Assembly: GCA_040756995.1 (NCBI GenBank)
Contig: JBFLYK010000044.1
Coordinates: forward strand, 1-51,669
Reading direction: 5' to 3'
Length of the DNA stretch: 51,669 nucleotides
Source: BP-133 sp040756995
Lineage (GTDB): Bacteria > Actinomycetota > Acidimicrobiia > IMCC26256 > BP-133
Positions 1-7,727 of this stretch are shown one piece after another. Position 1 is the first letter of the stretch. Each line of letters begins with the position of its first letter. Made by a program: the position numbers and the translations under genes. The notes beneath the pieces are model-generated. The model had not been told where the DNA came from and did not search any database. It saw nothing but the letters and a program-made list of their open reading frames with translations.

Positions 1-2
1 CG

Positions 3-323
3 CCGTTCGTGGCCTTGCTGGCCGCTGACCTGGCCGGTGCGCCCCGCCAGCCGCCGTTGTCCCTGCAGTGGTTGGCGCCCGCGCTGCCGGCCGTCGCCCT
101 CGCCCTCGGGCGGGCCGTCGACCGCCTCAGCACCCGGCAGGCCCGGATGGGCCCGGTGTTCGCCGCCCTGATCGCCGTGCTGGCGCTGGCCACCGCCGAC
201 CAGACCCTGCGGGTGGCGACCCGGCCCGCCGCTCCGACCGCCGCCGCTCCGTCCGCCGCCGCCACGGCCGCCGGCCCCGCCGCCGCTCTGGCGCCGGGGC
301 CGTCCCAGACCACGAGGAGATGA
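3..323 (+). CDS. C-terminal part of a membrane protein (truncated by window edge)
   Basis: The reading frame is open from the first base and ends at the TGA at 321-323, so only the last 106 or so residues are visible. Two hydrophobic stretches can be seen, around residues 22-40 and 49-65 of the visible part, followed by an Ala/Pro/Thr-rich tail. The stop overlaps the upstream edge of the GT2 gene, which suggests one operon with the cellulose-synthase-like enzyme. A role as partner of that enzyme is inference from position only; no family was recognised. Confidence 0.5.
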   Translation, partial: PFVALLAADLAGAPRQPPLSLQWLAPALPAVALALGRAVDRLSTRQARMGPVFAALIAVLALATADQTLRVATRPAAPTAAAPSAAATAAGPAAALAPGPSQTTRR

Positions 324-328
324 TCACC

Positions 329-1891
329 GTGACCTCGCCGCCGAGCCGCGACGACTGCCGCCTCGCAGCCCCCGACTGGCAGCCCACCGACCGGCTGGGC
401 TGGCCCGAGCGGGCGGCCCGGATGCTCGCCCTGGTCAACGTGGTCCTGGCCGTGCGCTATCTGGTGTGGCTGCTGGCGCCCGGCCGCGCCGCCTCCGTCC
501 CGCTCTACGTGCTGCTGGTCGGAGCCGAGGCGTTCAACATGCTCCAGGGCGCCGGCTTCTGGTGGACCGTCTGGAAGCTGCGGCCGCCCCGCCGGCCCCG
601 GCGGGTGATCGAACCGGTGGCGGTCGACGTCTTCATCCCCGTCTACAACGAACCGCCGGAGATCGTGGAGCCGACGGTGGCGGCGGCCGCCGCCATCCGT
701 AGCGCCGCGGTCCGGGTGGCCGTCCTCGATGACGGCGGCAGCCCCGAGATCGAGCGGATCGCCCGCCGCCACGGCGCCCGCTACATCCACCGGCCGACCC
801 GCGACGGCGCCAAGGCCGGCAACGTCAACTACGCCCTGGCCCGGACCGACGCTCCCTTCGTGGCCATTCTCGACTGCGACCACGTCCCCGACCCGGGTTT
901 CCTGGAGGAGACCCTCGGGCCCTTCGACGATCCCGACGTGGCCTTCGTGCAGACGCCGCAGTACTACGCCAACGCCGATGCCGGTCCGGTGGCGGCGGCG
1001 TCGTGGGCCCAGCAGTCGCTCTTCTTCGGCAGCATCGCCGTGGCCCGCGACGCCATGGGCGCCATGTTCTGCTGCGGCACCAACGTCGTCTTCCGCCGGG
1101 AGGCACTGCGGTCGGTCGGCTGGTTCCCGACCCATTCCCTCACCGAGGACTTCGAACTGTCGATCCAGCTCCACGAGGCCGGGTGGAAGAGCCGTTACGT
1201 CCCCCGGACGCTGGCCTCGGGCCTCGCTCCGGAGGACATGGCGTCGTACGTCTCCCAGCAGCTCCGCTGGGCCCGGGGCTGCCTTTCGGCCCTGCCCCGG
1301 GTCATCGGGGCCCGCCTGCCTCGGCAGCTGAAGCTGAACTACCTGCTCTCGGCCGCCTACTGGCTGACGGGCTGGACGCTGGTGGTGTACTTCACGTTCC
1401 CGGTGGTCAAGACGCTGACCGGCGACCAGCCCGTCAACGTCGTGTCGGCCAACGACTTCCTCCTCCACTGGGGCCCGTACTTCCTTTCCAGCATGGCCAC
1501 CGTGGCCCTCGTCGCCCGGGGCCGCTACACCTACGCCGCCTTCGCCCTGATGGAGTCCAGCTTCTGGATCCACGTGCTGGCCTCGCTGCTCACCGTGGCC
1601 CGGCGCCGGGGCCGGTTCGCGGTCACGCCCAAGCAGGGCCGCGCCGGGCGGCAGCTGCGACCGGTCATCGTCCCGCTGCTCGTCGTGCTGGTCCTCGGGG
1701 CGGTGTCGGTCTACGGCCTGGTCAATGACCAGTCGCCGGGTGCGTTCACCACCGCGGCGTTCGCCCTCGTCCACATCAGCGTCGTGCTGTCCGGCATCCT
1801 CCCCGCGCTGCAGGCGTCGAGGGACACCGGATCGCCCGCCTCCGGCTCGGCCCCCGTCGAGCCGGCCGTGCCACTGGAGTCCGTGCGATGA
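329..1891 (+). CDS. Cellulose-synthase-like family 2 glycosyltransferase
   Basis: Membrane-bound processive GT2 enzyme expected to polymerise a beta-glucan at the inner face of the membrane. The BcsA/CesA signature is complete: DDGG near residue 134 (UDP binding), DCDH near 181 (DxD metal site), TED near 271 (catalytic base) and QQLRWARG near 309 (QxxRW). Two N-terminal and about four C-terminal hydrophobic segments frame the catalytic domain. No PilZ domain is visible at the C-terminus, so c-di-GMP activation of the BcsA type is not evident. Start: GTG at 329 lies 9 bases after GAGGAG (314-319); an ATG at 320 in the same frame touches that box and is less likely. It overlaps the next gene by ATGA. 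Product could be cellulose, a mixed-linkage glucan or another beta-glucan. Confidence 0.9.
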   Translation: MTSPPSRDDCRLAAPDWQPTDRLGWPERAARMLALVNVVLAVRYLVWLLAPGRAASVPLYVLLVGAEAFNMLQGAGFWWTVWKLRPPRRPRRVIEPVAVDVFIPVYNEPPEIVEPTVAAAAAIRSAAVRVAVLDDGGSPEIERIARRHGARYIHRPTRDGAKAGNVNYALARTDAPFVAILDCDHVPDPGFLEETLGPFDDPDVAFVQTPQYYANADAGPVAAASWAQQSLFFGSIAVARDAMGAMFCCGTNVVFRREALRSVGWFPTHSLTEDFELSIQLHEAGWKSRYVPRTLASGLAPEDMASYVSQQLRWARGCLSALPRVIGARLPRQLKLNYLLSAAYWLTGWTLVVYFTFPVVKTLTGDQPVNVVSANDFLLHWGPYFLSSMATVALVARGRYTYAAFALMESSFWIHVLASLLTVARRRGRFAVTPKQGRAGRQLRPVIVPLLVVLVLGAVSVYGLVNDQSPGAFTTAAFALVHISVVLSGILPALQASRDTGSPASGSAPVEPAVPLESVR

Positions 1892-3039
1892 CCCCCACCC
1901 GAACCCTCCGCCCGCTGCTCGTGCGCCGCGCCGTCCTCGCCGCGGCGGCCGGCGTCGCCGTTGCCGTCGCGCTGGTCGTGCCCGGCGGCGAACGGGGCCC
2001 GGCCGCCGGCCCTCGCCCCGGTGGCGTCACCACCACCAACACGGCTCGGGGCGCCGCCGCCGCCCAGGCGTTCTTCGATCGCTACGTCGAAGCCGACGGA
2101 CGGGTCGTCCGCCACGACCAGGGCGGCGACACGGTCAGCGAAGGCCAGGCCTACGCCATGCTGATCGCCGTCGCGACCCACGACGAGGTCCGGTTCCATT
2201 CGGTGTGGGACTGGACCCGCCGCAACCTGCAACGGTCCGACGGTCTGCTGTCGTGGCACTGGCGGGACGGCGCCGTCGTCGACCGGCAGCCGGCGGCCGA
2301 CGCCGACGTCGACGCCGCCCGGGCGCTGTTCCTGGCCGCCGAGCGGTTCGACCGGCCCGACCTGCGGGCCGAGGCGTCCCGGATCGCCGGCGCCGTCCTC
2401 GACCACGAGGTCGTGACCGCCGGGGCCCGTTCGGCGCTGGCCGCCGGACCGTGGGCCGTCGGCGAACGCGTCGTCAATCCCGGCTACTTCTCGCCATGCG
2501 CCAATGCCGACCTCGCCCGGGCGACGGGTGACCGCCGCTGGCAACGCCTCGCCGACGACTCCGTGGCGCTGATCGAGAGCGCGACCCGGGGCGGCCGGCA
2601 GCTCCCGCCCGACTGGTCGCGTCTGGACGGGGCCGGAACGCTGCAGCCCGCCGCCGGCCCGACCGGCAAGGGCGGAGCAGCGGGCTACGGCCTCGACGCC
2701 GCCCGGGTCCCCCTCCGGTTGGCCGAACGCTGCAACGCCGACGGCGACGCCGATGACGCCGGCCGGCGGCTGGCCGCGGAGCTCTGGCCGACGTTGCGGG
2801 GCCTGGCGCAGGGCGGCTCCGGCGTCCTCTACCGCCTCGACGGCACTCCGGCCGGTCCGGCGGACGCCCGCCACCCGACCGGGCTCATCGGCGCGGCGGC
2901 CGCCGCCGGCGCCGCCGGTGACCGCCCGGCGGCCACCCGTCTCCTCGACGAGGCGGCGGCGCTCGACCGGCAGGCACCGACGTACTACGGCGCGGCGCTG
3001 CTCGCCCTAGTGGAGGCCTTCCCGCCGGTGGCGGTGTGA
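1888..3039 (+). CDS. Glycoside hydrolase family 8 endoglucanase (BcsZ-like)
   Basis: Predicted secreted or membrane-tethered endo-beta-1,4-glucanase. A basic N-terminus and hydrophobic segment (residues about 14-33) form a signal or anchor. The GH8 block SEGQAYAM near residue 83 holds the general-acid Glu, followed by VWDWTRRNL, LLSWHW and ADADVDAARAL near 136; the C-terminal YGLDAARVPLRLA block also fits the family. Length (383 residues) is normal for BcsZ-type enzymes. The ATGA overlap with the GT2 gene shows tight translational coupling, the usual pairing of a bacterial cellulose synthase with a hydrolase that trims or releases the nascent glucan. No bcsB or bcsC homologue is visible in this window. 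Confidence 0.88.
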   Translation: MTPTRTLRPLLVRRAVLAAAAGVAVAVALVVPGGERGPAAGPRPGGVTTTNTARGAAAAQAFFDRYVEADGRVVRHDQGGDTVSEGQAYAMLIAVATHDEVRFHSVWDWTRRNLQRSDGLLSWHWRDGAVVDRQPAADADVDAARALFLAAERFDRPDLRAEASRIAGAVLDHEVVTAGARSALAAGPWAVGERVVNPGYFSPCANADLARATGDRRWQRLADDSVALIESATRGGRQLPPDWSRLDGAGTLQPAAGPTGKGGAAGYGLDAARVPLRLAERCNADGDADDAGRRLAAELWPTLRGLAQGGSGVLYRLDGTPAGPADARHPTGLIGAAAAAGAAGDRPAATRLLDEAAALDRQAPTYYGAALLALVEAFPPVAV

Positions 3040-3067
3040 TCGGTGGCGCCGAGGCGCACGGGGGCCC

Positions 3068-3682
3068 TCAGCGCTCGAGCGCGATCGTCAACCCCATATC
3101 GGGAAGTTCGTGGACCTCGGGGTCGGGCATCGCGAACGCGTTCCCGCCCGCTCCGAGGAACAGTTCGGGGGCGATCTCGGCTCGCAGCGCGCCACCGGCG
3201 AAGACGCGGACGAACGAACTCTCGGACACCGCCACGGCGACGGCGTCGGTCTTCTCGGAGATGGATGCCGCCGAGGCGTGGCGGGCACCGAGGCCGGCGG
3301 GGAGATTTTTGGCCGCTCCGACGTTGATCTCGACGAAGCGGGCGGCCGAGAGGAACGTGCCGTCGTCGTCGACCACGAAGGCGCCGTCGAGCTGGGCCAG
3401 TTCCTTGACGGTCTGGCGGAACTCGCGATCCTCGACGTGGCGCACCGCCTCGTCGTGGCCGACCAGCGGGTCGAGAATCAACGGATGGGAGCGACGCAGG
3501 ACGGTGTCGGCGTCCCCGACGATCATCAGGGTGCCGATGCTGTGGCCCTCCCGGCCCTCGTGCACCAGCTCCACGGCCAGGCGGACGACCGCTTCCAGAG
3601 TCTGTCGCGCCTCAGAGGAACACGGGGCGTGCTCGCAGGCGGCGTCGACAACGAGCATGGGCCATTGGTCGGGACCATCCAT
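3068..3682 (-). CDS. DisA_N-domain diadenylate cyclase (c-di-AMP synthase)
   Basis: A 204-residue protein made almost entirely of a DAC (DisA_N) domain, predicted to condense two ATP into cyclic di-AMP. Visible signatures are LDGAFVVDDDG (DGA motif, near residue 98) and GLGARHASAASIS (RHx motif, near 134) followed by TDAVAVAVSE. The third residue of the usual RHR motif is Ala, a change also known to me in some short archaeal-type DAC proteins; activity is therefore likely but unproven. There are no membrane segments and no DisA helix-hairpin-helix domain, so it is neither CdaA-like nor full DisA. ATG at 3682 follows AAGAGG. It is divergent from the universal stress gene at 3812 and converges on the GH8 gene with only 28 bases between stops. 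Confidence 0.82.
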   Translation of the reverse strand: MDGPDQWPMLVVDAACEHAPCSSEARQTLEAVVRLAVELVHEGREGHSIGTLMIVGDADTVLRRSHPLILDPLVGHDEAVRHVEDREFRQTVKELAQLDGAFVVDDDGTFLSAARFVEINVGAAKNLPAGLGARHASAASISEKTDAVAVAVSESSFVRVFAGGALRAEIAPELFLGAGGNAFAMPDPEVHELPDMGLTIALER

Positions 3683-3751
3683 CGGGACCTCTTGGGGCTT
3701 TGTGCCGTTTTGGGGGGCTTCGGGGCTTCGGTGCTCAGCCCCGGCCCTAGA

Positions 3752-3777
3752 TACCTACCCCGCCGCCGGGGTAGGTA
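3752..3777. promoter_or_regulatory. Perfect inverted repeat in a divergent promoter region
   Basis: TACCTACCCC (3752-3761) and GGGGTAGGTA (3768-3777) are perfect 10-base arms around a 6-base centre. The site lies between the diadenylate cyclase (minus) and the universal stress gene (plus), where an operator shared by both would sit. A hairpin role in the usp leader is the alternative. Confidence 0.5.
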
Positions 3778-3811
3778 CCGGTGAGGAACCGCGAATCGGA
3801 GAGAGGTTCTC

Positions 3812-4249
3812 ATGTATGAGCACGTTCTCATTCCGACCGACGGCTCCGACCGATCCCATGACGCCGCAGCCCACGGCGTGGAACTGGCCAGGAGGCTCGG
3901 CGCCAGAGTGACCGGAATCACGGTTTCGGAGCCGTTCCAGGTCATCACATTCGAACCGATGGTCATGACCGACATCCCCGAGGACTACGAGGCCAAGGCC
4001 AAGGTGGCCGGCCACACGCGGCTGGCGCCGATCGAGGACGCGGCCAAGGCCGCCGGAGTCCCCTGTGAGGTCGTGCACGTCTTCCACGAGCACCCCTGGG
4101 AGGCGATCATCGAGGAGGCCACGAAACGGGGTTGCGACCTCATCGTCATGGCGTCCCACGGTCGGCGGGGCATGGCGGCGGTCGTCCTGGGCAGCGAGAC
4201 CAACAAAGTCCTGACCCACTGCACGATTCCGACGCTCGTCTACCGCTGA
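3812..4249 (+). CDS. Universal stress protein (UspA family)
   Basis: A single Usp domain of 145 residues. The N-terminal VLIPTDGSD strand-loop and the C-terminal ASHGRRGMAAVVLGSET block form the nucleotide site; compared with the ATP-binding pattern G-2x-G-9x-G(S/T), the first Gly is Ala while the other positions are kept, so ATP binding is plausible. Proteins of this kind act as cytosolic stress or nucleotide sensors. The ATG follows GGAGAGAGG. Its divergent partner makes c-di-AMP, and some Usp proteins bind cyclic nucleotides, so a link is conceivable; that is inference. Confidence 0.88.
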   Translation: MYEHVLIPTDGSDRSHDAAAHGVELARRLGARVTGITVSEPFQVITFEPMVMTDIPEDYEAKAKVAGHTRLAPIEDAAKAAGVPCEVVHVFHEHPWEAIIEEATKRGCDLIVMASHGRRGMAAVVLGSETNKVLTHCTIPTLVYR

Positions 4250-4262
4250 TCCGACCCGTCGG

Positions 4263-4556
4263 TCAGGTGAGGTCGAGGATGCCGTTCTGTTCCCCGAACT
4301 CGTTGACGACGTAGTCGTCGGCGTCGTCGTCGTTGAACCAGTGACCGTTCTGGTAGTAGCGGAAGGCGTAGCGCCGGCCCGCCACCAGCGTCAATGACGC
4401 GACGCGTACGCCGTCGCGCTGGCGCAACGGTGTGGCGCCGACGGACCAGGCATTGAAGTCGCCGGCGACGAACACCTGCCCGCCGTCGTTGCGGTCGGGA
4501 ACGACGAAGGTCACTTTGACCTTGTCGCCCTTCCTGGTTGGCTGCTTCTCAATCAT
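4263..4556 (-). CDS. CBM48/AMPK-type glycogen-binding domain protein
   Basis: A 97-residue protein consisting of an early-set Ig-like domain as found at the N-terminus of isoamylases and in AMPK beta: KVTFVVPD, VFVAGDFNAWS, PLRQRDGVRVASL, YAFRYYQNGHWFNDDDADD. Stand-alone small proteins of this type occur in actinobacteria; carbohydrate binding is the family expectation, but no catalytic domain is attached. The ATG at 4556 was chosen because a longer frame would overlap the upstream Cys-rich gene; GGAG directly precedes the ATG. It forms a short operon with that gene. Confidence 0.72.
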   Translation of the reverse strand: MIEKQPTRKGDKVKVTFVVPDRNDGGQVFVAGDFNAWSVGATPLRQRDGVRVASLTLVAGRRYAFRYYQNGHWFNDDDADDYVVNEFGEQNGILDLT

Positions 4557-4593
4557 CTCCGGCCATATCGCCCGCTCGATGGGCCGGAGCAGG

Positions 4594-4851
4594 CTAGCGC
4601 GGTCCGGCCGCCGCCCCGACGCGGTCGGCGACGTCCCGGGTGCCGGTGGCTTCGCGGGCACAGTGGGCGCAGCAGAAGAAACGACCCTCCACCTCGACGC
4701 CGTGGCCGATCACCTTGCAGTCGCAGTGCTCGCAGACCGGTGCCATCCGGTGAATGGCGCATTCGAAGCTGTCAAAGGTATGGCTGACCCCGGCCGCCGT
4801 GACCTCGAACGCCTTGTCGTACTCGTTGCCGCAGACCTCGCAGCGTCCCAT
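4594..4851 (-). CDS. Small Cys-rich (zinc-ribbon/metallothionein-like) protein
   Basis: 85 residues with metal-binding cysteines CEVCGNEYDKAF at the N-terminus, a central FECAIHRMAP, then CEHCDCKVIGHG and FFCCAHCAR. The spacing CxxC, C, CxxCxC, CCxxC suggests one or two zinc sites. ATG at 4851 follows GGGGAGG at a good distance; an upstream frame to 4893 lacks this. The function is not known to me; metal storage or nucleic-acid or protein binding are possible. Confidence 0.72.
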   Translation of the reverse strand: MGRCEVCGNEYDKAFEVTAAGVSHTFDSFECAIHRMAPVCEHCDCKVIGHGVEVEGRFFCCAHCAREATGTRDVADRVGAAAGPR

Positions 4852-4965
4852 CGTGACCTCCCCGTTCCCCACGGCGCGCTCCATCACGGTCACGCCCGAA
4901 CTGGGTCTCTACCCAGTGGCCATTGTGTTAACGCCGCGAGAAGCCTTCCGCCCGTGACTTGACCG

Positions 4966-5400
4966 GTGACGCCGGGGCTCGCATCCTTGGCCGTTGCGAT
5001 GACACTCCTGACGGCATCCCGCCCGGTGACCCAGGTCCTGCTCCTCGACGAGGGGTACGCCACGAGCCTCGACGCGGTGGCGGCGTCGGTGGCCCTCTTC
5101 GGTCGGGGCCGGTTGGAGCTGATCTGTGCCCCTGACCTGGGGTCTTTGCGGGAAATGGCCCGGGAGCTCGCGGCGTTGAACGTGCCCGCCGTCATCGTCG
5201 TCGACGTCGACCACCAGCCGGAACCGAAGAGCGTCCTGGCCGAGGCCGCCGAGGCCGGGTTCCCGCTGGCCGTCCTGTCCGACGGCCGTAACGACGCCAT
5301 CCACGACCACGCCTTGAGCGTTGGCGCCGCCGCCTACCTGCTGACGCCGCTCCCGGCCCGGGAGCTGGTCGCCCAGCTCGAGGCGCTTCCCTACCGGTAA
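4966..5400 (+). CDS. Receiver-like domain protein (pseudoreceiver)
   Basis: A single-domain CheY-like alpha/beta protein of up to 144 residues. The strand VPAVIVVDVDHQ sits where the phospho-acceptor normally lies, LAVLSDGRND matches the Ser/Thr strand, and GAAAYLLTPLPARELV matches the last strand-turn, but the conserved Lys is Thr. Phosphorylation is therefore doubtful. No output domain is present. Start is unsure: GTG at 4966 or ATG at 4999, neither with a clear ribosome site. Confidence 0.55.
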   Translation: MTPGLASLAVAMTLLTASRPVTQVLLLDEGYATSLDAVAASVALFGRGRLELICAPDLGSLREMARELAALNVPAVIVVDVDHQPEPKSVLAEAAEAGFPLAVLSDGRNDAIHDHALSVGAAAYLLTPLPARELVAQLEALPYR

Positions 5401-5441
5401 CCGGCACCGCCCCCGCGACACCCCTGGGTGGTTTTCCTCCT

Positions 5442-5506
5442 CCCCGTTCGGGGGGAACGCCCGGCATCCTGTGGCGTCCCTAGCAACCTCGTTCGGAGGA
5501 AACGCC
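5442..5506 (+). repeat. Direct repeat of a 20-base leader element
   Basis: Positions 5442-5461 and 5487-5506 match at 17 of 20 bases, starting 45 bases apart. The second copy contains the ribosome-binding site (GGAGG, 5495-5499) of the lipoprotein gene; the first copy has no start codon after it. It may be a duplicated leader or a protein-binding site. Confidence 0.5.
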
Positions 5507-5511
5507 TTCCA

Positions 5512-6441
5512 ATGAATCGTTCCCGGCGCCTCATCGGTGCCCTCGCACTTCTCACCGTCGTGGGCGCCGCCTGCGGTGACGACAACGACAACTCGGCCAC
5601 CAAGACCCAGGGTGGCCAGTCCGCCACCACGTCGAGCACGGTGGCCGCCCTCACCAAGGCCGAGTTCATCGCCGCCGCCGACGCCATCTGCGGCAAGTTC
5701 ACCGGTCAGCAGAACGAGATCTTCGGGGCCCTCTTCGGCAGCGGCGGTGCGCCCCAGGCGGCCGCCGTCCAGGAGGGATTCGGCAAGGTCCTCGACCTGA
5801 CCACCCAGCAGATCGTCGAGCTGCGGGCCCTCAAGCCGCCGGCCGAGGACGCGGCCCAGATCAGCGCCCTGTGGGCCGAGGCCGACAAGGTCGTGTCCGA
5901 GACGCGCATCAAGATCGCCAGCGCCGACGCCGCCATGGAGCTCATCCAGGGCGATGCCGACCCCTTCGCCGCTCTGAATGAGAAGGCCAAGACCTACGGC
6001 TTCAAGGACTGCGCCGGCGAGGAGCAGGAGAAGACCCAGACCTTCGGCGGCGCTGAGCTGTCGGCCGACGAGCAGGCCAAGGCCACGAAGCTGGCCGTGG
6101 AGGGCTTCGAGTACGGCTACAAGGGCGTCCCCGCCACCGTGCCCGCCGGCCCGGCCGTCATAAGCTTCACCAACACCGGTGTCGAGAGCCACGAGATCGG
6201 CCTGGTGAAGATCAAGCCGGGCGTCACCGCCGCCCAGGCGATCGCCAAGGCCAAGGCCGACCCCGAGGACGACTCCTACGCCGAGGGCTTCCTCGGCGCC
6301 GCCTACGCCCTGAAGGGCGAGCACACCGACCTGTCGGTCAAGCTCGAGCCCGGCCTCTACGGCTACGGCTGCTTCATCGAGGACCCCAAGGGCACCCCCC
6401 ATGCTGTCCACGGAATGATCAGCACCTTCACCGTCCGCTGA
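5512..6441 (+). CDS. Lipoprotein with C-terminal cupredoxin-like domain
   Basis: 309 residues. The N-terminus is a lipoprotein signal ending in VVGAAC, then an acidic/Thr linker. Residues about 45-170 form a helical domain with two cysteines (DAICGKF and GFKDCAG) seen in many actinobacterial lipoproteins of unknown role. The last 120 residues look like a cupredoxin: ISFTNTGVESHEIGL, GLYGYGCFIEDPKG and HAVHGMISTF supply the His, Cys, His and Met of a type 1 copper site. Predicted extracytoplasmic electron carrier or copper-binding protein. GGAGG lies 12 bases before the ATG. Confidence 0.68.
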   Translation: MNRSRRLIGALALLTVVGAACGDDNDNSATKTQGGQSATTSSTVAALTKAEFIAAADAICGKFTGQQNEIFGALFGSGGAPQAAAVQEGFGKVLDLTTQQIVELRALKPPAEDAAQISALWAEADKVVSETRIKIASADAAMELIQGDADPFAALNEKAKTYGFKDCAGEEQEKTQTFGGAELSADEQAKATKLAVEGFEYGYKGVPATVPAGPAVISFTNTGVESHEIGLVKIKPGVTAAQAIAKAKADPEDDSYAEGFLGAAYALKGEHTDLSVKLEPGLYGYGCFIEDPKGTPHAVHGMISTFTVR

Positions 6442-6468
6442 CCGTTCCGCTTCTTCCGCAGTTTGCGC

Positions 6469-6504
6469 GCCGCCGGGTCCCCCAGGCCCGGCGGCGTCGC
6501 TTTT
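6469..6504 (+). terminator. Rho-independent terminator
   Basis: GCCGCCGGG (6469-6477) pairs with CCCGGCGGC (6487-6495); TTTT follows at 6501-6504. It sits just after the cupredoxin lipoprotein and may serve the convergent gene as well. Confidence 0.75.
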
Positions 6505-6516
6505 CCGGCCTAGGCG

Positions 6517-7095
6517 TCAGCCGGCCGACGGCCAGCCCGGCAGCCCGTCCTCCGGTTCCACGCCCAGGGTGTTGAGGAAGCCGGAGACCATGCGGTAGAA
6601 GCCGACCAGGGCGACGAGCTCGACCAGCTCGGCGTCGTTCCACCGCCGCCGGAGGGCGGCGAAGGTGGCGTCGCTGGCGCAGTCGTCAGCGCAGATCTCG
6701 TCGGCCAGGGCGATGAGAGCCTCGTCGTCGGCGCTCCAGCCGCCGAGCGCCCGGGCGCTGCCCAGGGCCGCGATCTCGTCGTCGGTGAGGCCGGCGTCGC
6801 GCCCGACGAGCGTGTGCTGGCCGAACTCGTAGACCGACCCGCAGTTCCACCCGACCCGCAGGATCACGATCTCCCGCTCCCGGGCCGGCAGCAATCCATG
6901 GGCCAGAAACGCCCCGCCCAGCAGGTTGAACCGCTTGAGCAACTTCGGCTGGTGCGCCAGCGTCCGAAAGATGTTGAGGGCCTCTCCGTCCCGGATGGCC
7001 GTCTTGGCCAGCAATTCCGCCAACTCCGGCGCAACAGGTTCCGACAGATCGATCGGCAGAAGCCGCGCCGAAGCCGGCCGAGGAATGTGGGTCAC
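6517..7095 (-). CDS. Carboxymuconolactone decarboxylase family protein
   Basis: 192 residues with the CMD/AhpD-like fold: ALNIFRTLAHQPKLLKRF, REREIVILRVGWNCGSVYEFGQH and VELVALVGFYRMVSGFLNTL. AhpD peroxidases need a CxxC pair; here only one Cys is present in the NCGSVYEFGQH block, so disulfide reductase activity of the AhpD type is unlikely. This subfamily is usually annotated only as CMD-like. The start is GTG at 7095; an AGGAGGG lies rather far upstream. Confidence 0.82.
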   Translation of the reverse strand: MTHIPRPASARLLPIDLSEPVAPELAELLAKTAIRDGEALNIFRTLAHQPKLLKRFNLLGGAFLAHGLLPAREREIVILRVGWNCGSVYEFGQHTLVGRDAGLTDDEIAALGSARALGGWSADDEALIALADEICADDCASDATFAALRRRWNDAELVELVALVGFYRMVSGFLNTLGVEPEDGLPGWPSAG

Positions 7096-7164
7096 GCCCG
7101 GCAGGATACGTCCCTCCTGCTCTGTTCCATGGATCCCAAGGTGCCTCCCACCTCGCTGCCGTCG

Positions 7165-7719
7165 CTATTGGCCGGACTGCCGGTAGTGCCAGCGGGCCTG
7201 TTCGACAAGATCTCGGAAGCGGGTCGGCGCCAGGATCGTGACGACTTCCTCCTTGGGCCACGGCACCCGGCGGGGAGTCCACGCCCGGAGGGCGATCCCC
7301 TCGGCGTCGGCCGTGACGACCACCCGGGGGAACCCGAGGTCGGGCGAGGCGGCGGCCCGCAACGCCGCGGTCAACACCGAGCCGACCTTCGGCAATTGGA
7401 CCCGGGCCGGCGGCGTGGCCAGCCCGCCGCCGCTGGCAAAGGCGATGCCGCTGATCACTTCGATGGCCTCCTCCGCGGCGTCGAAAGCCCAGGCAAGCCC
7501 GCGCTGATCCGTGAGCGCCGTGGCTGTCTGTTCGAGGATCTCCTCGCTGACGATGAGAGCGAAGTCGCCCTCGGCGCCGACGAACGCTCCCAGCACGTCG
7601 CCGTACGGATCAGCCGTTTTCGGCGGCATCGATGGGAAGACCACCGCCGCCGGGCTGACGCGCGACAGTGCCCCCACGAGGACGTCGGCCGAGACGGCGA
7701 CCTCGACGGACCGGGCCAC
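7165..7719 (-). CDS. PIN-domain toxin (VapC-like)
   Basis: 184 residues with a PIN ribonuclease fold. Acidic candidates are the Asp of VSADVLVGAL at the N-terminus, the Glu residues of SEEILEQT, and Asp residues of ASPDLGFPRVVVTAD, where canonical VapC has the third and fourth acids. GTG start, 8 bases after the stop of the upstream RHH antitoxin, so the two form one module. Longer than typical VapC (about 130), because of an inserted central segment. Expected to be an RNase neutralised by its partner. Confidence 0.7.
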   Translation of the reverse strand: MARSVEVAVSADVLVGALSRVSPAAVVFPSMPPKTADPYGDVLGAFVGAEGDFALIVSEEILEQTATALTDQRGLAWAFDAAEEAIEVISGIAFASGGGLATPPARVQLPKVGSVLTAALRAAASPDLGFPRVVVTADAEGIALRAWTPRRVPWPKEEVVTILAPTRFRDLVEQARWHYRQSGQ

Positions 7720-7727
7720 CGGCCGGC

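Noticed and set aside
825..1106. Long open frames on the opposite strand of the GT2 gene and of most other genes (for example 4909-6411 minus, 42153-43847 minus, 47222-49453 minus)
   Set aside because: High-GC shadow frames: Arg/Pro/Gly-rich or repetitive, no domains, and fully antisense to genes with clear families.
4909..4965. Small gene between the Cys-rich protein and the pseudoreceiver
   Set aside because: Too short, no ribosome site, no start with a sensible frame.
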